Below, piece after piece: positions 1 to 7,575 of a stretch of 35,492 nt of DNA. The stretch spans positions 1 to 35,492 of the forward strand of contig JACQQM010000043.1 of assembly GCA_016207025.1 (NCBI GenBank), read 5' to 3'. The first letter of the stretch is position 1. Each line of letters begins with the position of its first letter. The translations under genes were made by a program, and so were the position numbers. Source of the DNA: Nitrospirota bacterium. GTDB lineage: Bacteria; Nitrospirota; Nitrospiria; Nitrospirales; Nitrospiraceae. The notes under the pieces are model-generated. The model worked only from the letters and a program-made list of their open reading frames with translations, did no database searches and was not told where the DNA came from.

Positions 1-197
1 TCTCGGGCGTGATGATGTTGGAGTACATGGGCTGGGGGGAAGCGGCACGGATGATCGAAAAGGGGATGGCCAAGGCCATCAACGCCGGGACCGTCACCTA
101 CGACTTTGCACGCTTGATGCGTGAAGAGGGACGAACGGACGTGAAAGAGATCAAGTGCTCGGAGTTCGGGAGCGCGATCATCAACAACGTGGCTTGA
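1..197 (+). CDS. icd: isocitrate dehydrogenase (NADP), C-terminal end, partial at 5' edge
   Basis: The frame is open from base 3 to a TGA at 195-197, giving the last 64 residues of a protein that begins outside the window. The tail contains [16 protein letters not shown], then [10 protein letters not shown] and [12 protein letters not shown], which matches the C-terminus of homodimeric NADP-dependent isocitrate dehydrogenases (TCA cycle, isocitrate to 2-oxoglutarate, cytosolic). The catalytic residues lie upstream of the window, so activity cannot be judged. Downstream, a weak inverted repeat at 224-237 (TCAAG/CTTGA) has no T-run and is not a convincing terminator. Isopropylmalate dehydrogenase is the main alternative, but the KCSEFG ending favours isocitrate dehydrogenase. 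Confidence 0.8.
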   Translation, partial: SGVMMLEYMGWGEAARMIEKGMAKAINAGTVTYDFARLMREEGRTDVKEIKCSEFGSAIINNVA

Positions 198-394
198 GGG
201 TTGACGGCCCGAGCGTCCATCGGTCAAGCGAGCTTGAGTTCTGCGCTCAAACGGTTGCTATCTCTGTAGGCAGGACTGTTCACAGGTCAAGGGGAAGCGC
301 TTACTTGATCAAGGCTATTCTCCCGATACTGGCAGGTGTCTGACTGAGATCGGAGCGCGAGAGCCTCTTCTCAAGCTCGTAACCTGTCGACAGG

Positions 395-547
395 ATGTAC
401 ACTGTATTCGAGATCGGCAATGCGGTGGACTTCGTCCTGAGCGAGGCGAAGCGCCTCCGGCTGCGGTATCCGAAGGTCCTTGTGGCCCCCCTCCTGTACC
501 GGGTTGAGGACAACCAGCTCTACCAACTCAAGGAAGGCACGATGTAG
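395..547 (+). CDS. small hypothetical protein, 50 residues
   Basis: An ATG at 395 opens a 50-codon frame to TAG at 545. The in-frame stop at 380-382 leaves this ATG as the only reasonable start. The product (starts MYTVFEIGNAVDFVLSEA, ends LKEGTM) has no signal peptide or membrane segment. It reads as a compact alpha/beta protein: a predicted helix with acidic and basic residues, then a VLVAPLLYRV strand and a short amphipathic tail. The ribosome binding site is weak (ACAGG just before the ATG). It lies between icd and the displaced tRNA-Thr end, with no operon partner. I do not recognise the family; balanced codon use and composition are the only arguments that it is real. Confidence 0.45.
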   Translation: MYTVFEIGNAVDFVLSEAKRLRLRYPKVLVAPLLYRVEDNQLYQLKEGTM

Positions 548-566
548 GCTAAAGGAAGGGGAGAAC

Positions 567-601
567 GACTGGAGCCGGCGAGTGGGATCGAACCACCGAC
601 C
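567..601 (-). repeat. displaced 3' end of tRNA-Thr, exact 35-nt direct repeat
   Basis: Bases 567-601 are identical to 759-793, which cover the 3' end of the intact tRNA-Thr: CCA, acceptor 3' strand, T-arm and variable loop. The copy lies downstream of the gene's 3' end in the same orientation. It stops abruptly before the anticodon arm, so it cannot encode a tRNA. A same-strand 3' fragment is the scar expected from integration at a tRNA 3' end, or from a collapsed tandem tRNA duplication. Confidence 0.85.
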
Positions 602-642
602 GTCGCCGGATCGGCCCTGAAACCTGCCTCCCGGCTCCTGCA

Positions 643-694
643 GAGGGGGCCAGCCCCCTCGCATGCACCCCACGAAGGGGGCACACCCCCTTCG
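643..694. repeat. two tandem perfect GC-rich hairpins downstream of tRNA-Thr
   Basis: Hairpin 1 is at 643-660 (arms GAGGGGG/CCCCCTC). Hairpin 2 is at 673-694 (arms CGAAGGGGG/CCCCCTTCG, 9 bp, loop CACA). Both lie between the intact tRNA-Thr and its displaced 3' copy. There is no T-run, so they are more like REP-type palindromes or processing hairpins than classic terminators. A further T-arm-like sequence (TGGTTCAATCCCAC, 709-722) lies nearby in inverted orientation. Confidence 0.7.
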
Positions 695-761
695 GAACCC
701 CCAGGCGCTGGTTCAATCCCACATGTGTGACGTTCAGCAGCGATACCGTGCTGTCAAAGAC

Positions 762-836
762 TGGAGCCGGCGAGTGGGATCGAACCACCGACCTGCGGTT
801 TACGAAACCGCTGCTCTGCCGCTGAGCTACGCCGGC
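762..836 (-). tRNA. tRNA-Thr (anticodon CGT)
   Basis: The minus strand folds as a full cloverleaf. The acceptor is GCCGGCG paired with CGCCGGC, the D-arm is GCTC/GAGC, the anticodon stem is GCGGT/ACCGC around loop TTCGTAA (anticodon CGT, reads ACG) and the T-arm carries TTCGATC. The discriminator is T and CCA is encoded. A promoter with a perfect -35 lies about 50 nt upstream (886-915). It is the donor of the 35-nt duplicate at 567-601. Confidence 0.95.
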
Positions 837-885
837 CATCAATGTTCTCGCGAGGGAAGACGAGGCGGGTACGTGAGCAGGCGGC

Positions 886-915
886 ATCATACTCAGGACC
901 TGCGACGCGTGTCAA
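886..915 (-). promoter_or_regulatory. sigma70-type promoter for tRNA-Thr
   Basis: On the minus strand TTGACA (910-915), an 18-nt spacer and TATGAT (886-891) lie about 50 nt before the tRNA 5' end. The -35 is perfect and the -10 matches five of six. It sits just past the stop of the caspase-like gene, so the tRNA appears independently transcribed. Confidence 0.65.
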
Positions 916-939
916 CCGACGTTCCTGATCTTCGGCGTT

Positions 940-2427
940 TCATTTCACCCTCGCGATTGGGATGCCCCAGGCCTTCGCTTCTGGAGTGAGCATGGGGATG
1001 GTGATGAATTCTTGCGCGGACCCATTCTTCACGTTCAAGGGTTCGGGCATTTCAGCCCGCAGGTAGTCGACAAGTTCGCCGATCGCCACGACCCCATTGC
1101 CATCCTCGTCCGCCGCGCCCCCCAGTCCCCTGAGCAGATAGTAGGTGAACGGTCCATGCTGGCCTGCTTCAGTCTGGTGCAGCCGCTGATGCTTGCTGAC
1201 TCCGATGATCTGCACCAACTTCCCATCTCGCAGGGCAGGATCCTGTGCCAGCCAGACCGGCGTCCTGCCGATCTGAGCACCGTACGCTGGGTGGTCCGTG
1301 AGAGCCAGATCGAGAAAGAGCACCGCGCGCTGGATCGGCAGGCGTGCAAGGGCCGTGTGCATCCGTCGCAATGAGAACAGGCGGGAGGAAGACGCCGGGG
1401 TCCCTTCATGGGGGAACAGCGACACCGCACCGGTGGACGGATCCACCACCGCCCGACCCGAAAAATAGACAAGCACGCTTCCGCTCGACGCAACCTGTCG
1501 AGGCAGCCAGTCTTCAAGCACTTCTGCTAGGTCTTCCTTCAGAGCATGTTCGTCCGTCACAACCTTGAGTCGCTGGGACGGAATGCCTCCCACCGTTCGA
1601 AAGTACCCCGCCATGACGGTCGCATCGTGGGCGGCAAACTCGACCGCGGGCACGTCCGGATCCCGAAAGGTTCCGACGCCGATCGCGATGCCGACCGCTT
1701 TCCGTTGTTCGTATCCATGGACTCCCTCTGGGATCTGATCCACATCAAAAGACCGGGCCTTCAGATCCTGAAAAGGAGGAACCTGAGGGCTGCCGGCAAT
1801 GGCCTTTGCCGTCGGCCGACTCCCTTTCCGCTCCTCGGCTGCCTGCTGGATCTTCATGGACGTGCCCAGGTGTTTCTTAATGCCTTGAGCCAAGGTCGCA
1901 ACGGCCTGCTGCGCCAAGGCAGCCAGACCCCGCACATCGCATTCCCGACCGTCCGTCTCCACCTGGCCTTTGGCCTCGGTACGCAATTTCTTGGAGTAGA
2001 GGACGGAACCATCTGAATCAACGTAGCTGAACGAAGCTCCCAACGTGACCGTGGCTGCATAGCTCTTTGATTCCTTTCGGGGAATGAAAAGGTCAAGCTC
2101 CTTCAGCTCCAGCGATACCGCCACCACTCCATCCGCCGTCGCGTTTGTCGATGTCGGGGCCGTGGCCTGGACGCGCTCAAACACCAATCCGATTCCGCGC
2201 GTCAAGGAATCCTTGAGACGATCCCCCAACGGAAGAGTCCGGCGCTGAAGGCAGGAGTCTGTGTAGTCGAGGCCGGCCTCCGTGACAGTAGGATCCAACC
2301 GAAGACTCACGGTGAGGGGAATCCAGTAGCCTTCAGCGCTGCCTAATCCGACGTATGAGCGCGATGGCAGCTCGCCGCAGCCGGCAAGACCTGCCAGCAA
2401 GACCATCGCGACGGCAAACCGAGTCAT
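940..2427 (-). CDS. lipoprotein with degenerate caspase-like (pseudo-peptidase C14) domain
   Basis: A 495-residue protein. The ATG at 2427 was chosen because it opens directly on a lipoprotein signal (MTRFAVAMVLLAGLAGC, acylated Cys17); the frame is open further upstream but that part is not protein-like. Residues 20-200 look like an outer-membrane-lipoprotein domain with beta strands. Residues about 240-460 have the caspase fold (KAVGIAIGVGTF, FAAHDATVM, VLVYFSG, VLFLDLA). The usual catalytic SGHG is SGR (Arg325) and the usual DxC is DLA (Ala375), so both His and Cys are gone. An EF-hand-type loop with D440, D442, N444 and E451 follows. It is therefore probably a non-proteolytic binding or scaffold protein facing the periplasm. 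It stands alone, divergent from ubiA. Confidence 0.75.
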   Translation of the reverse strand: MTRFAVAMVLLAGLAGCGELPSRSYVGLGSAEGYWIPLTVSLRLDPTVTEAGLDYTDSCLQRRTLPLGDRLKDSLTRGIGLVFERVQATAPTSTNATADGVVAVSLELKELDLFIPRKESKSYAATVTLGASFSYVDSDGSVLYSKKLRTEAKGQVETDGRECDVRGLAALAQQAVATLAQGIKKHLGTSMKIQQAAEERKGSRPTAKAIAGSPQVPPFQDLKARSFDVDQIPEGVHGYEQRKAVGIAIGVGTFRDPDVPAVEFAAHDATVMAGYFRTVGGIPSQRLKVVTDEHALKEDLAEVLEDWLPRQVASSGSVLVYFSGRAVVDPSTGAVSLFPHEGTPASSSRLFSLRRMHTALARLPIQRAVLFLDLALTDHPAYGAQIGRTPVWLAQDPALRDGKLVQIIGVSKHQRLHQTEAGQHGPFTYYLLRGLGGAADEDGNGVVAIGELVDYLRAEMPEPLNVKNGSAQEFITIPMLTPEAKAWGIPIARVK

Positions 2428-2483
2428 TGGGGGGACCATCGAAGACAGAGGGGCAATGAGGAAATCTGCGTCTCGCACGAGAG

Positions 2484-2516
2484 CCGGTATATACCGGAAA
2501 CGACTCGACAAGGCAA
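2484..2516 (-). promoter_or_regulatory. promoter with palindromic -10 region for the caspase-like lipoprotein
   Basis: On the minus strand TTGCCT (2511-2516), a 17-nt spacer and TATATA (2488-2493) precede the lipoprotein gene by about 60 nt. The -10 is the centre of a perfect 14-bp palindrome, CCGGTATATACCGG (2484-2497), which could be an operator. The -35 is only a partial match. Confidence 0.4.
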
Positions 2517-2550
2517 CTTCACAGACAGGACGAGCTGGACCGCAACAGCG

Positions 2551-2580
2551 TTGACAATGTTTTCTGCCTTGCGCTAAGGT
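2551..2580 (+). promoter_or_regulatory. candidate promoter of ubiA, possibly giving a leaderless mRNA
   Basis: A perfect TTGACA (2551-2556), an 18-nt spacer and a poor TAAGGT (2575-2580) end only 7 nt before the ubiA ATG at 2588. The predicted transcription start would fall at or next to the start codon. No Shine-Dalgarno sequence is present, which agrees with leaderless translation. Confidence 0.4.
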
Positions 2581-2587
2581 CGCGGCC

Positions 2588-3493
2588 ATGCCGGATTCCC
2601 CTCTTCGGGTCGATCCTTCGCACGTCCACGTTCCCAGCAAGAGCTTCAGTTGGGCGACGCTGGCCAGCTTGATCCGGCTGGCCAACCAATCCGGCACTTT
2701 GTTGCTGATGCTGCCCACGTTGTGGGCACTGGTTCTGGCCTCGCAGGGCCACCCTTCTTTTGGGCTGCTGGCCATCTTTGCCGCCGGCTCGTTCTTGATG
2801 CGAAGCGCGGGAGTCGTCATGAACGATCTGGCGGACCGTTCAATCGATCGCCAGGTGGAACGCACTCGCTTGCGCCCCCTGGCCAGTGGAGCGTTGGGCG
2901 TGCCCGAGGCGCTCGCAACGATCCTCGTGCTGATCGCACTCGCCGCCTGGCTGCTGACGTTCCTGAACCCCCTCACGATCATGCTGAGCCCGGTGGCGTT
3001 CCTGCTGGCGGCGGTCTATCCCTTTTCCAAGCGGGCGATCCAGCTTCCGCAGGCCGTCCTCGGCCTCGCGTTCGGATGGGGAACGGTCATGGCCTGGGCG
3101 GCGGTGCGCAACTCCCTGGAGACCCCCGTCTGGCTCCTCTACGCCGCAACGATGTTGTGGGTGGTGGCCTATGACACCATTTACGCGTTGCAGGACCGCG
3201 AGGAGGATGCCCGAGTTGGAGTCAAGTCATCCGCCATCCTGTTCGGAGCGCGGACCTGGTTGGCGGTGGGGATCGCCTTGGGTGGAATGCTAACCCTCCT
3301 GGGCCTTACTGGTTGGCTGTTTGGCTTGGGGCCTGTGTTCTACGGGACGTTGGCCGCGGTGGGCGGGTTTATGAGCCAGCAGGTCTGGAAGCTGAAAGGC
3401 TCCGTTTCCCCTGCATTGGCCTTCGCCATGTTCAAGCAGCACATCTGGATCGGGTGGGCAATTTTAGCCGGAATCTGGGCCGGGTTTCTCTAG
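2588..3493 (+). CDS. ubiA: UbiA-family 4-hydroxybenzoate polyprenyltransferase
   Basis: A 301-residue integral membrane prenyltransferase that joins a polyprenyl chain to an aromatic acceptor in quinone synthesis. Both Asp-rich motifs are present: NDLADRSIDRQVERT (first, Mg-diphosphate) followed by RPLASG, and YDTIYALQDREEDARVG (second). They resemble E. coli UbiA closely, and about eight hydrophobic helices fill the rest. Nitrospira-type organisms use menaquinone, so the acceptor could belong to the futalosine route (MqnP role) rather than ubiquinone synthesis; the sequence cannot separate these. It is the only plus-strand gene among the minus-strand genes here and converges on the respiratory block. 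Confidence 0.85.
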   Translation: MPDSPLRVDPSHVHVPSKSFSWATLASLIRLANQSGTLLLMLPTLWALVLASQGHPSFGLLAIFAAGSFLMRSAGVVMNDLADRSIDRQVERTRLRPLASGALGVPEALATILVLIALAAWLLTFLNPLTIMLSPVAFLLAAVYPFSKRAIQLPQAVLGLAFGWGTVMAWAAVRNSLETPVWLLYAATMLWVVAYDTIYALQDREEDARVGVKSSAILFGARTWLAVGIALGGMLTLLGLTGWLFGLGPVFYGTLAAVGGFMSQQVWKLKGSVSPALAFAMFKQHIWIGWAILAGIWAGFL

Positions 3494-3559
3494 CCGCTGA
3501 TTATGAGAAGAAGTCGTTGAATGCGCACACGGAGCGGCAGGCACGAGGGTGGGTGGGTT

Positions 3560-4072
3560 CTATTTCGACTTCTCTGTTTCTGGCTTGACTTCTGGCTTGT
3601 CGGGCCCTCCGATCTCTTTCAGCATCGATTGGACCGAGCGAAGCGCTTCTTTGAGTTGAGCCTCTTCCGTCTTGAGGAACTCATGGAGTGTTTGGTTCGA
3701 CGAGCGCACAGCCGATCGGACCTCATCAGTATCTTTGGAAAGCGCCTTGTATTTGGCACTGATCTCAGCAATTTTGGCCTGGCTCTCCTCGACGGCTTCA
3801 GTCAGTTTTGCCAAGGCTTCTTGCTGAGCCTTCAACTCCTGCGCGATCTGTTTCTTGGCGCTTTCAAACCCGGTCTTCGTCTCCCCTTTCAGAGTCTCCA
3901 CCTTAGCCGTTGACGCTTGGATCTCCTGCTTCAGTGCTTCTAAGTCTCCTTTGGTGGCGCACCCGGCAAGGGCCAACGCACCTGACGCCAGCAGCAGGAA
4001 TCCGATCGGGCGAACCCCGAACCGGCCCCTACCCAGCGTCCCAGGATTCTTCGGACTGGTCATGCCAGCCAT
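3560..4072 (-). CDS. coiled-coil lipoprotein, last gene of the respiratory block
   Basis: A 170-residue protein with a long N-region and a lipoprotein signal ending ASGALALAGC (Cys38). The rest, residues 43-155, is almost pure Lys/Glu/Ala-rich heptad-like helix, so a periplasmic coiled coil anchored to a membrane is likely. The start ATG has GGAGAGAG upstream at good spacing. It begins 26 nt after the diheme cytochrome gene, so it is probably co-transcribed. It resembles Lpp or OmpA-associated helical lipoproteins only in general form; I do not recognise a named family. It may tether the periplasmic cytochromes, but that is inference. Confidence 0.65.
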   Translation of the reverse strand: MAGMTSPKNPGTLGRGRFGVRPIGFLLLASGALALAGCATKGDLEALKQEIQASTAKVETLKGETKTGFESAKKQIAQELKAQQEALAKLTEAVEESQAKIAEISAKYKALSKDTDEVRSAVRSSNQTLHEFLKTEEAQLKEALRSVQSMLKEIGGPDKPEVKPETEKSK

Positions 4073-4098
4073 GGATCTCTCTCCGACGGGATAGGGGG

Positions 4099-5076
4099 TT
4101 AGTTCGAGGCTCTCTCGATTGGCTTGTCCGGCCGGGGTGCACGCAGCGTGGCCAGATACATGGCAATCGCCTTGGCGTCCGGATCGCTAATGCCCAGATT
4201 CGGCATGCGCGTGTCAGGCTTCATGCTCTGGGGATACCTGATCCAGCGATAGACCCACGTAGGGTTCAGGCGGAAGCCAGCTCGGTCCAGCGCAGGGCCC
4301 ACGATCCCGCCTTCCTCACCAATCCGGTGACACCCGTTGCAGCCATACTTGTTCATATAGAGCCGCTTGGCTAGCTCGGCTTGCTTGGCCGCCGCTTCCT
4401 CTGACACCGTGAGGTCAGGGCGAGGGAGGGGCGCCGGCTTGGGCCTTGCTGTGAAATTCGCGAGCGCAAGCTGGGCTTGCTTCAATGCGACCTCCTCTGG
4501 ACTCTGGGCGTCCTGACCCGCCGGCTCGGCTGCGGCTCCCGCATTGGCCACTGGTTGAGCCGTTGCCTCCGCCACCTGCCTGGACTGTTCATAGGCCTGC
4601 TGGGCTTTCTGAAGCGCGTCCTCCAATGCCTTCTTCTGAGCAGCCACATCTACCTGGAGCTTCATCCCGTGCAGCGTCCGGACGTACGCCACAATCGCCC
4701 AGATTTCCTCCTCCGACAGGGTGTACTTGAACGTCGGCATCGTGGGCACGGCAAACTCGTCGTCGCCGATCTTGTCTCCCACCTCCGGCGTCGTATCTTT
4801 CATGTCGCGGGAGATGGTCGCGAAGATCTCCTCATCCTTCAGGGTGGACATCTCCACTTTGGCTGAGAGGTCTTTTGGACGCGGGTCCGGCATGTGCCCC
4901 CAGTTATAGCCCTCGTTCTGCCGGCCGTGCGCCCCGTGACAGCCTGCACAATAATAATTGTAGAGCTGGCGCCCCTTGGCCACGTACGGGTTTCCCCACA
5001 CGACGCTGCCAATTGCCCACAAGGCAGCGAGCGAGGCGATGGCACTCAGAACGATGGTCACCCGTTTCTTCATCAT
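4099..5076 (-). CDS. membrane-anchored diheme cytochrome c with long helical linker
   Basis: A 325-residue protein with one N-terminal hydrophobic helix (residues 5-28) that is either an uncleaved anchor or a signal peptide. Two cytochrome c domains follow: heme 1 at CAGCH (43-47) with MPT near 113 as possible distal ligand, and heme 2 at CNGCH (246-250) with a later RMPNLG. Between them runs an Ala/Gln/Lys-rich helical linker, about residues 143-235. The ATG overlaps the stop of the preceding diheme/EB_dh gene (ATGA), so translation is coupled. It probably carries electrons in the periplasm for cassette B. Cassette A has no equivalent. Confidence 0.8.
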   Translation of the reverse strand: MMKKRVTIVLSAIASLAALWAIGSVVWGNPYVAKGRQLYNYYCAGCHGAHGRQNEGYNWGHMPDPRPKDLSAKVEMSTLKDEEIFATISRDMKDTTPEVGDKIGDDEFAVPTMPTFKYTLSEEEIWAIVAYVRTLHGMKLQVDVAAQKKALEDALQKAQQAYEQSRQVAEATAQPVANAGAAAEPAGQDAQSPEEVALKQAQLALANFTARPKPAPLPRPDLTVSEEAAAKQAELAKRLYMNKYGCNGCHRIGEEGGIVGPALDRAGFRLNPTWVYRWIRYPQSMKPDTRMPNLGISDPDAKAIAMYLATLRAPRPDKPIERASN

Positions 5077-6716
5077 CTGATCTTCTCTAGTTGTGATTCG
5101 GGCTTGGCTTTCACTCTGCGGATTAACCAGACCTCGAACCCGGCTGTCAGGGCCACCGCAAACACGGTGAAGAGGTAGACCCAAGCCGCCACATTCGTCT
5201 TGAGCGTCACAAAGTACCAAGACGAGATCGTTCGCCGGAGACCCGTCTCTCCATTGGCCCCATCCCACACATGCACCACTACCGGGATTAACTGGCCGGG
5301 GACAAACTGGATGTCATTGGCCACATCTTCCGTCTTCAGCGGGCGTTTCAGCACGACTCGCCAGACGCCGTCTTCAAAGACCCCCTGCCCCGTCGCCTGT
5401 TGGCTGTCAGGGGGTTGGAGGACTGGCGGGGTTTTGTACCCCTTGGCGTTCTGCTCTTCGACTTTCTGAAGATCGGCCTTCCAGTGCCAGAGATTGACCG
5501 GTTTCCCCGTGTCGCCAAGGAAGAAATGCGGCTTCTCCGGCCCCTGAGGGAGCTTCACCGGGAACTGCAGCGCCACAGCGTCACGCAATCCCCGGAGCCG
5601 GACTGAGGGCGGATAGAGGACGGGGTATGTCGCGGCGAAATCCGCCGCCTCCATTTTCTGAGTGCGCTCGCTGTCCTGGTGGGTGACATTCTTGGTGCGA
5701 TCGTCCCACTCAAGCCAGAAACCAATCTCCTTCTCGTTGTACGCGGATTTGACCAGCACAAGATCCACCGTGGGATCCTGATTCCGCGGTGCGACATGGA
5801 CCTGCCCGCTCATCAGAACCTCGACAGCTTCCCCCTCTTGCCAGGTCGGCGCATTGGGATCAAGCGGGATCTCCCCGCTGACCGGTCTCGACTCAATCAC
5901 GACCCGGCTGCCGGAAGGGGCAGGCTCTTGGAGTGATTTCACATAGTGGGCGATGGCCCACCGTTCTTCCTCTGTGAGCTTATCCAAGTAGGCCGGCATG
6001 GGCGTCCCCTCGATGCCGCCCGAAATCCGCAAGAAGATGTCTTTGACCTCATTGCCCCCTTTGTACAGCCAGCTCTTGGTGAGGTTTCGCGGGTAGAGAG
6101 GACTTCCCCAGACATCCACGATGGCTTCCGCTATCGCCCCGTTTCCCATTGCGGCTTTCCCATGGCACAGGAGGCACTGGGCCTTTCCCTCGAAGAGCTC
6201 CTTTCCCATCTTGATCAGCTCCGGGGTCCGAGAGGGCTCTTTCCCCACGGGGATGGGTTTGGGAGCAGCACCGTCCTTAAAACGATCCGAGAAGGTCTTG
6301 ATATAGGCGATGACCTGGAGCCGCTCCTCCTCAGAGAGCAACCGTTTCCAGGAAGGCATTCCGCTTCCGGGGATCCCACGGCTGACGGTTCGGAACAGAT
6401 CCTCATCCGTCGGCAGCTCCCCGTTCTGCGTGCTCTTCAGCTTGAACAGGCCCCGCGTGAAGTCACGGGGGCGGGGATTCATCGTATCGGCCGCCGGGCC
6501 TTCCCCCGCGCCGTTGAGCCCATGGCAGGGAAGGCATCGCTTCTCATAGATCTTCTTGCCAGCCTCGATCACCTCAGGGGTGGGCGTCAGTTTCTTAGAC
6601 GGAAGCTCATCTGGCGCCGTCGGTCCGAACACGGCATCCAACTCCCCAGCTCGCCCTTCCAGAGAAAGCGTTAGCGAGACCAGGATGAGAGAGACCAAGA
6701 AGGCCTTGTAAGGCAT
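5073..6716 (-). CDS. diheme cytochrome c fused to EB_dh-like heme-binding domain (cassette B)
   Basis: A 547-residue protein. The ATG at 6716 gives a signal peptide (PYKAFLVSLILVSLTLS) and lies 4 nt after the upstream stop. Heme 1 is CLPCH (61-65) with SGMPSW (Met120); heme 2 is CLLCH (181-185) with TPMPAY. Residues about 290-510 resemble the ethylbenzene-dehydrogenase-gamma/DMSO-reductase-type heme b domain: a QEGEAVEVLMSG opening, FWLEWDD, AVALQFPVKL and a late VHVWDGANGETG. A single helix near 515-540 anchors the C-terminus. The cassette A protein has the same order and the same 120-residue gap between hemes, so the two are paralogues. A role as periplasmic electron donor or acceptor for bd-like 3 is inferred. 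Confidence 0.8.
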   Translation of the reverse strand: MPYKAFLVSLILVSLTLSLEGRAGELDAVFGPTAPDELPSKKLTPTPEVIEAGKKIYEKRCLPCHGLNGAGEGPAADTMNPRPRDFTRGLFKLKSTQNGELPTDEDLFRTVSRGIPGSGMPSWKRLLSEEERLQVIAYIKTFSDRFKDGAAPKPIPVGKEPSRTPELIKMGKELFEGKAQCLLCHGKAAMGNGAIAEAIVDVWGSPLYPRNLTKSWLYKGGNEVKDIFLRISGGIEGTPMPAYLDKLTEEERWAIAHYVKSLQEPAPSGSRVVIESRPVSGEIPLDPNAPTWQEGEAVEVLMSGQVHVAPRNQDPTVDLVLVKSAYNEKEIGFWLEWDDRTKNVTHQDSERTQKMEAADFAATYPVLYPPSVRLRGLRDAVALQFPVKLPQGPEKPHFFLGDTGKPVNLWHWKADLQKVEEQNAKGYKTPPVLQPPDSQQATGQGVFEDGVWRVVLKRPLKTEDVANDIQFVPGQLIPVVVHVWDGANGETGLRRTISSWYFVTLKTNVAAWVYLFTVFAVALTAGFEVWLIRRVKAKPESQLEKIR

Positions 6717-6720
6717 GCGA

Positions 6721-7563
6721 TTACTCCAGCTTTTCCGGTTTGCGCGGCTCCACATCCGCCAGTTCATATTCTGCCAAGATGATTTTCCAGATTTCGGCCT
6801 CCGTCAGTTCTTCCTTCCACCGCGGCATGGCGGAGTCCCATGGCGAAGATTCATTGGGCAGACCACGCCCCCCTTCGCTGATCCGCCAGAAGGCATACGC
6901 CTCCACGACGGTGGCTATGGTGCCCGGATCACGGAAATTTGCCGGTCGTAACCGGAAGCCGACGGCCATTGGTCCGCTGCCATCGGCTTTGGATCCGTGG
7001 CAGACCCGGCAGTTTTTCTGGTAGAGGGCTCGGCCCTCAGCCAAGGCTGTTCCCACAAGTCGCTTCCGCGCCTCCTCCAGCCCGATGCCGTCCAGCCCCT
7101 CCTGCTGCTGAAACTGCTTCACCAGGTCATCGGTCGGGTTGCGGTACGGATTGATGAGCTTCTCGTACTGGCCTGGAATCGTGGGGTGCTGGATCCGGAT
7201 GCCGGTCAACGACTGCACTTTCGGGGCGAGCCGGTCATAGGTGATCCACCCAACGAGCAGCGGAACCAATGCCAAGAGACCCAGGCGGAGTCCAGCCCTG
7301 ACTCCGGTCTCTCCCCCCCGAAGAAACTCCAGGATCGGTTGAAGGAACTCGCGGACGTTCTCCTCCGAAATCGTGATGTAGATGTACAACCCAATGAACA
7401 CCAGCAGCATGTAAATCACGGTCAGCGCAGCCGGGACCGTGACAGGAGACGGTCGGTCGGCGATCCACATCGAGGCGTAGGGGATGACCACCTGGATGAA
7501 AAGATAGGCAAGCACCACGGTGAGCACGGAAGCGGAAAAGAGCGAGAGCCGAGGACGCATCAT
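6721..7563 (-). CDS. membrane-bound monoheme cytochrome c (cassette B)
   Basis: A 280-residue protein with three hydrophobic helices (about 8-34, 42-64 and 93-108) and a C-terminal cytochrome c domain with CRVCH (185-189). After the heme come RPANFRDPGT and the FWRISEGGRGLPNES/SAMPRW stretch that supplies the probable Met ligand. GGAGG five bases before the first ATG supports this start. The paralogue at 12945-13679 shares the whole architecture. The FWRIS motif also recurs in the cytochrome at 22600-23238, so one cytochrome family serves all three bd-like proteins. It likely docks electrons onto the bd-like subunit in the membrane. Confidence 0.8.
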   Translation of the reverse strand: MMRPRLSLFSASVLTVVLAYLFIQVVIPYASMWIADRPSPVTVPAALTVIYMLLVFIGLYIYITISEENVREFLQPILEFLRGGETGVRAGLRLGLLALVPLLVGWITYDRLAPKVQSLTGIRIQHPTIPGQYEKLINPYRNPTDDLVKQFQQQEGLDGIGLEEARKRLVGTALAEGRALYQKNCRVCHGSKADGSGPMAVGFRLRPANFRDPGTIATVVEAYAFWRISEGGRGLPNESSPWDSAMPRWKEELTEAEIWKIILAEYELADVEPRKPEKLE

Positions 7564-7575
7564 TTTCCTCCGAAG

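Noticed and set aside
643-694. CRISPR-like or rho-independent terminator reading of the GC hairpins
   Set aside because: The two hairpins differ in sequence, have no regular spacers and lack T-runs.
2428-2982. N-terminal extension of the caspase-like lipoprotein frame up to 2982
   Set aside because: The extension runs antisense through the start of ubiA and would bury the lipoprotein signal; the start at 2427 fits a lipobox.
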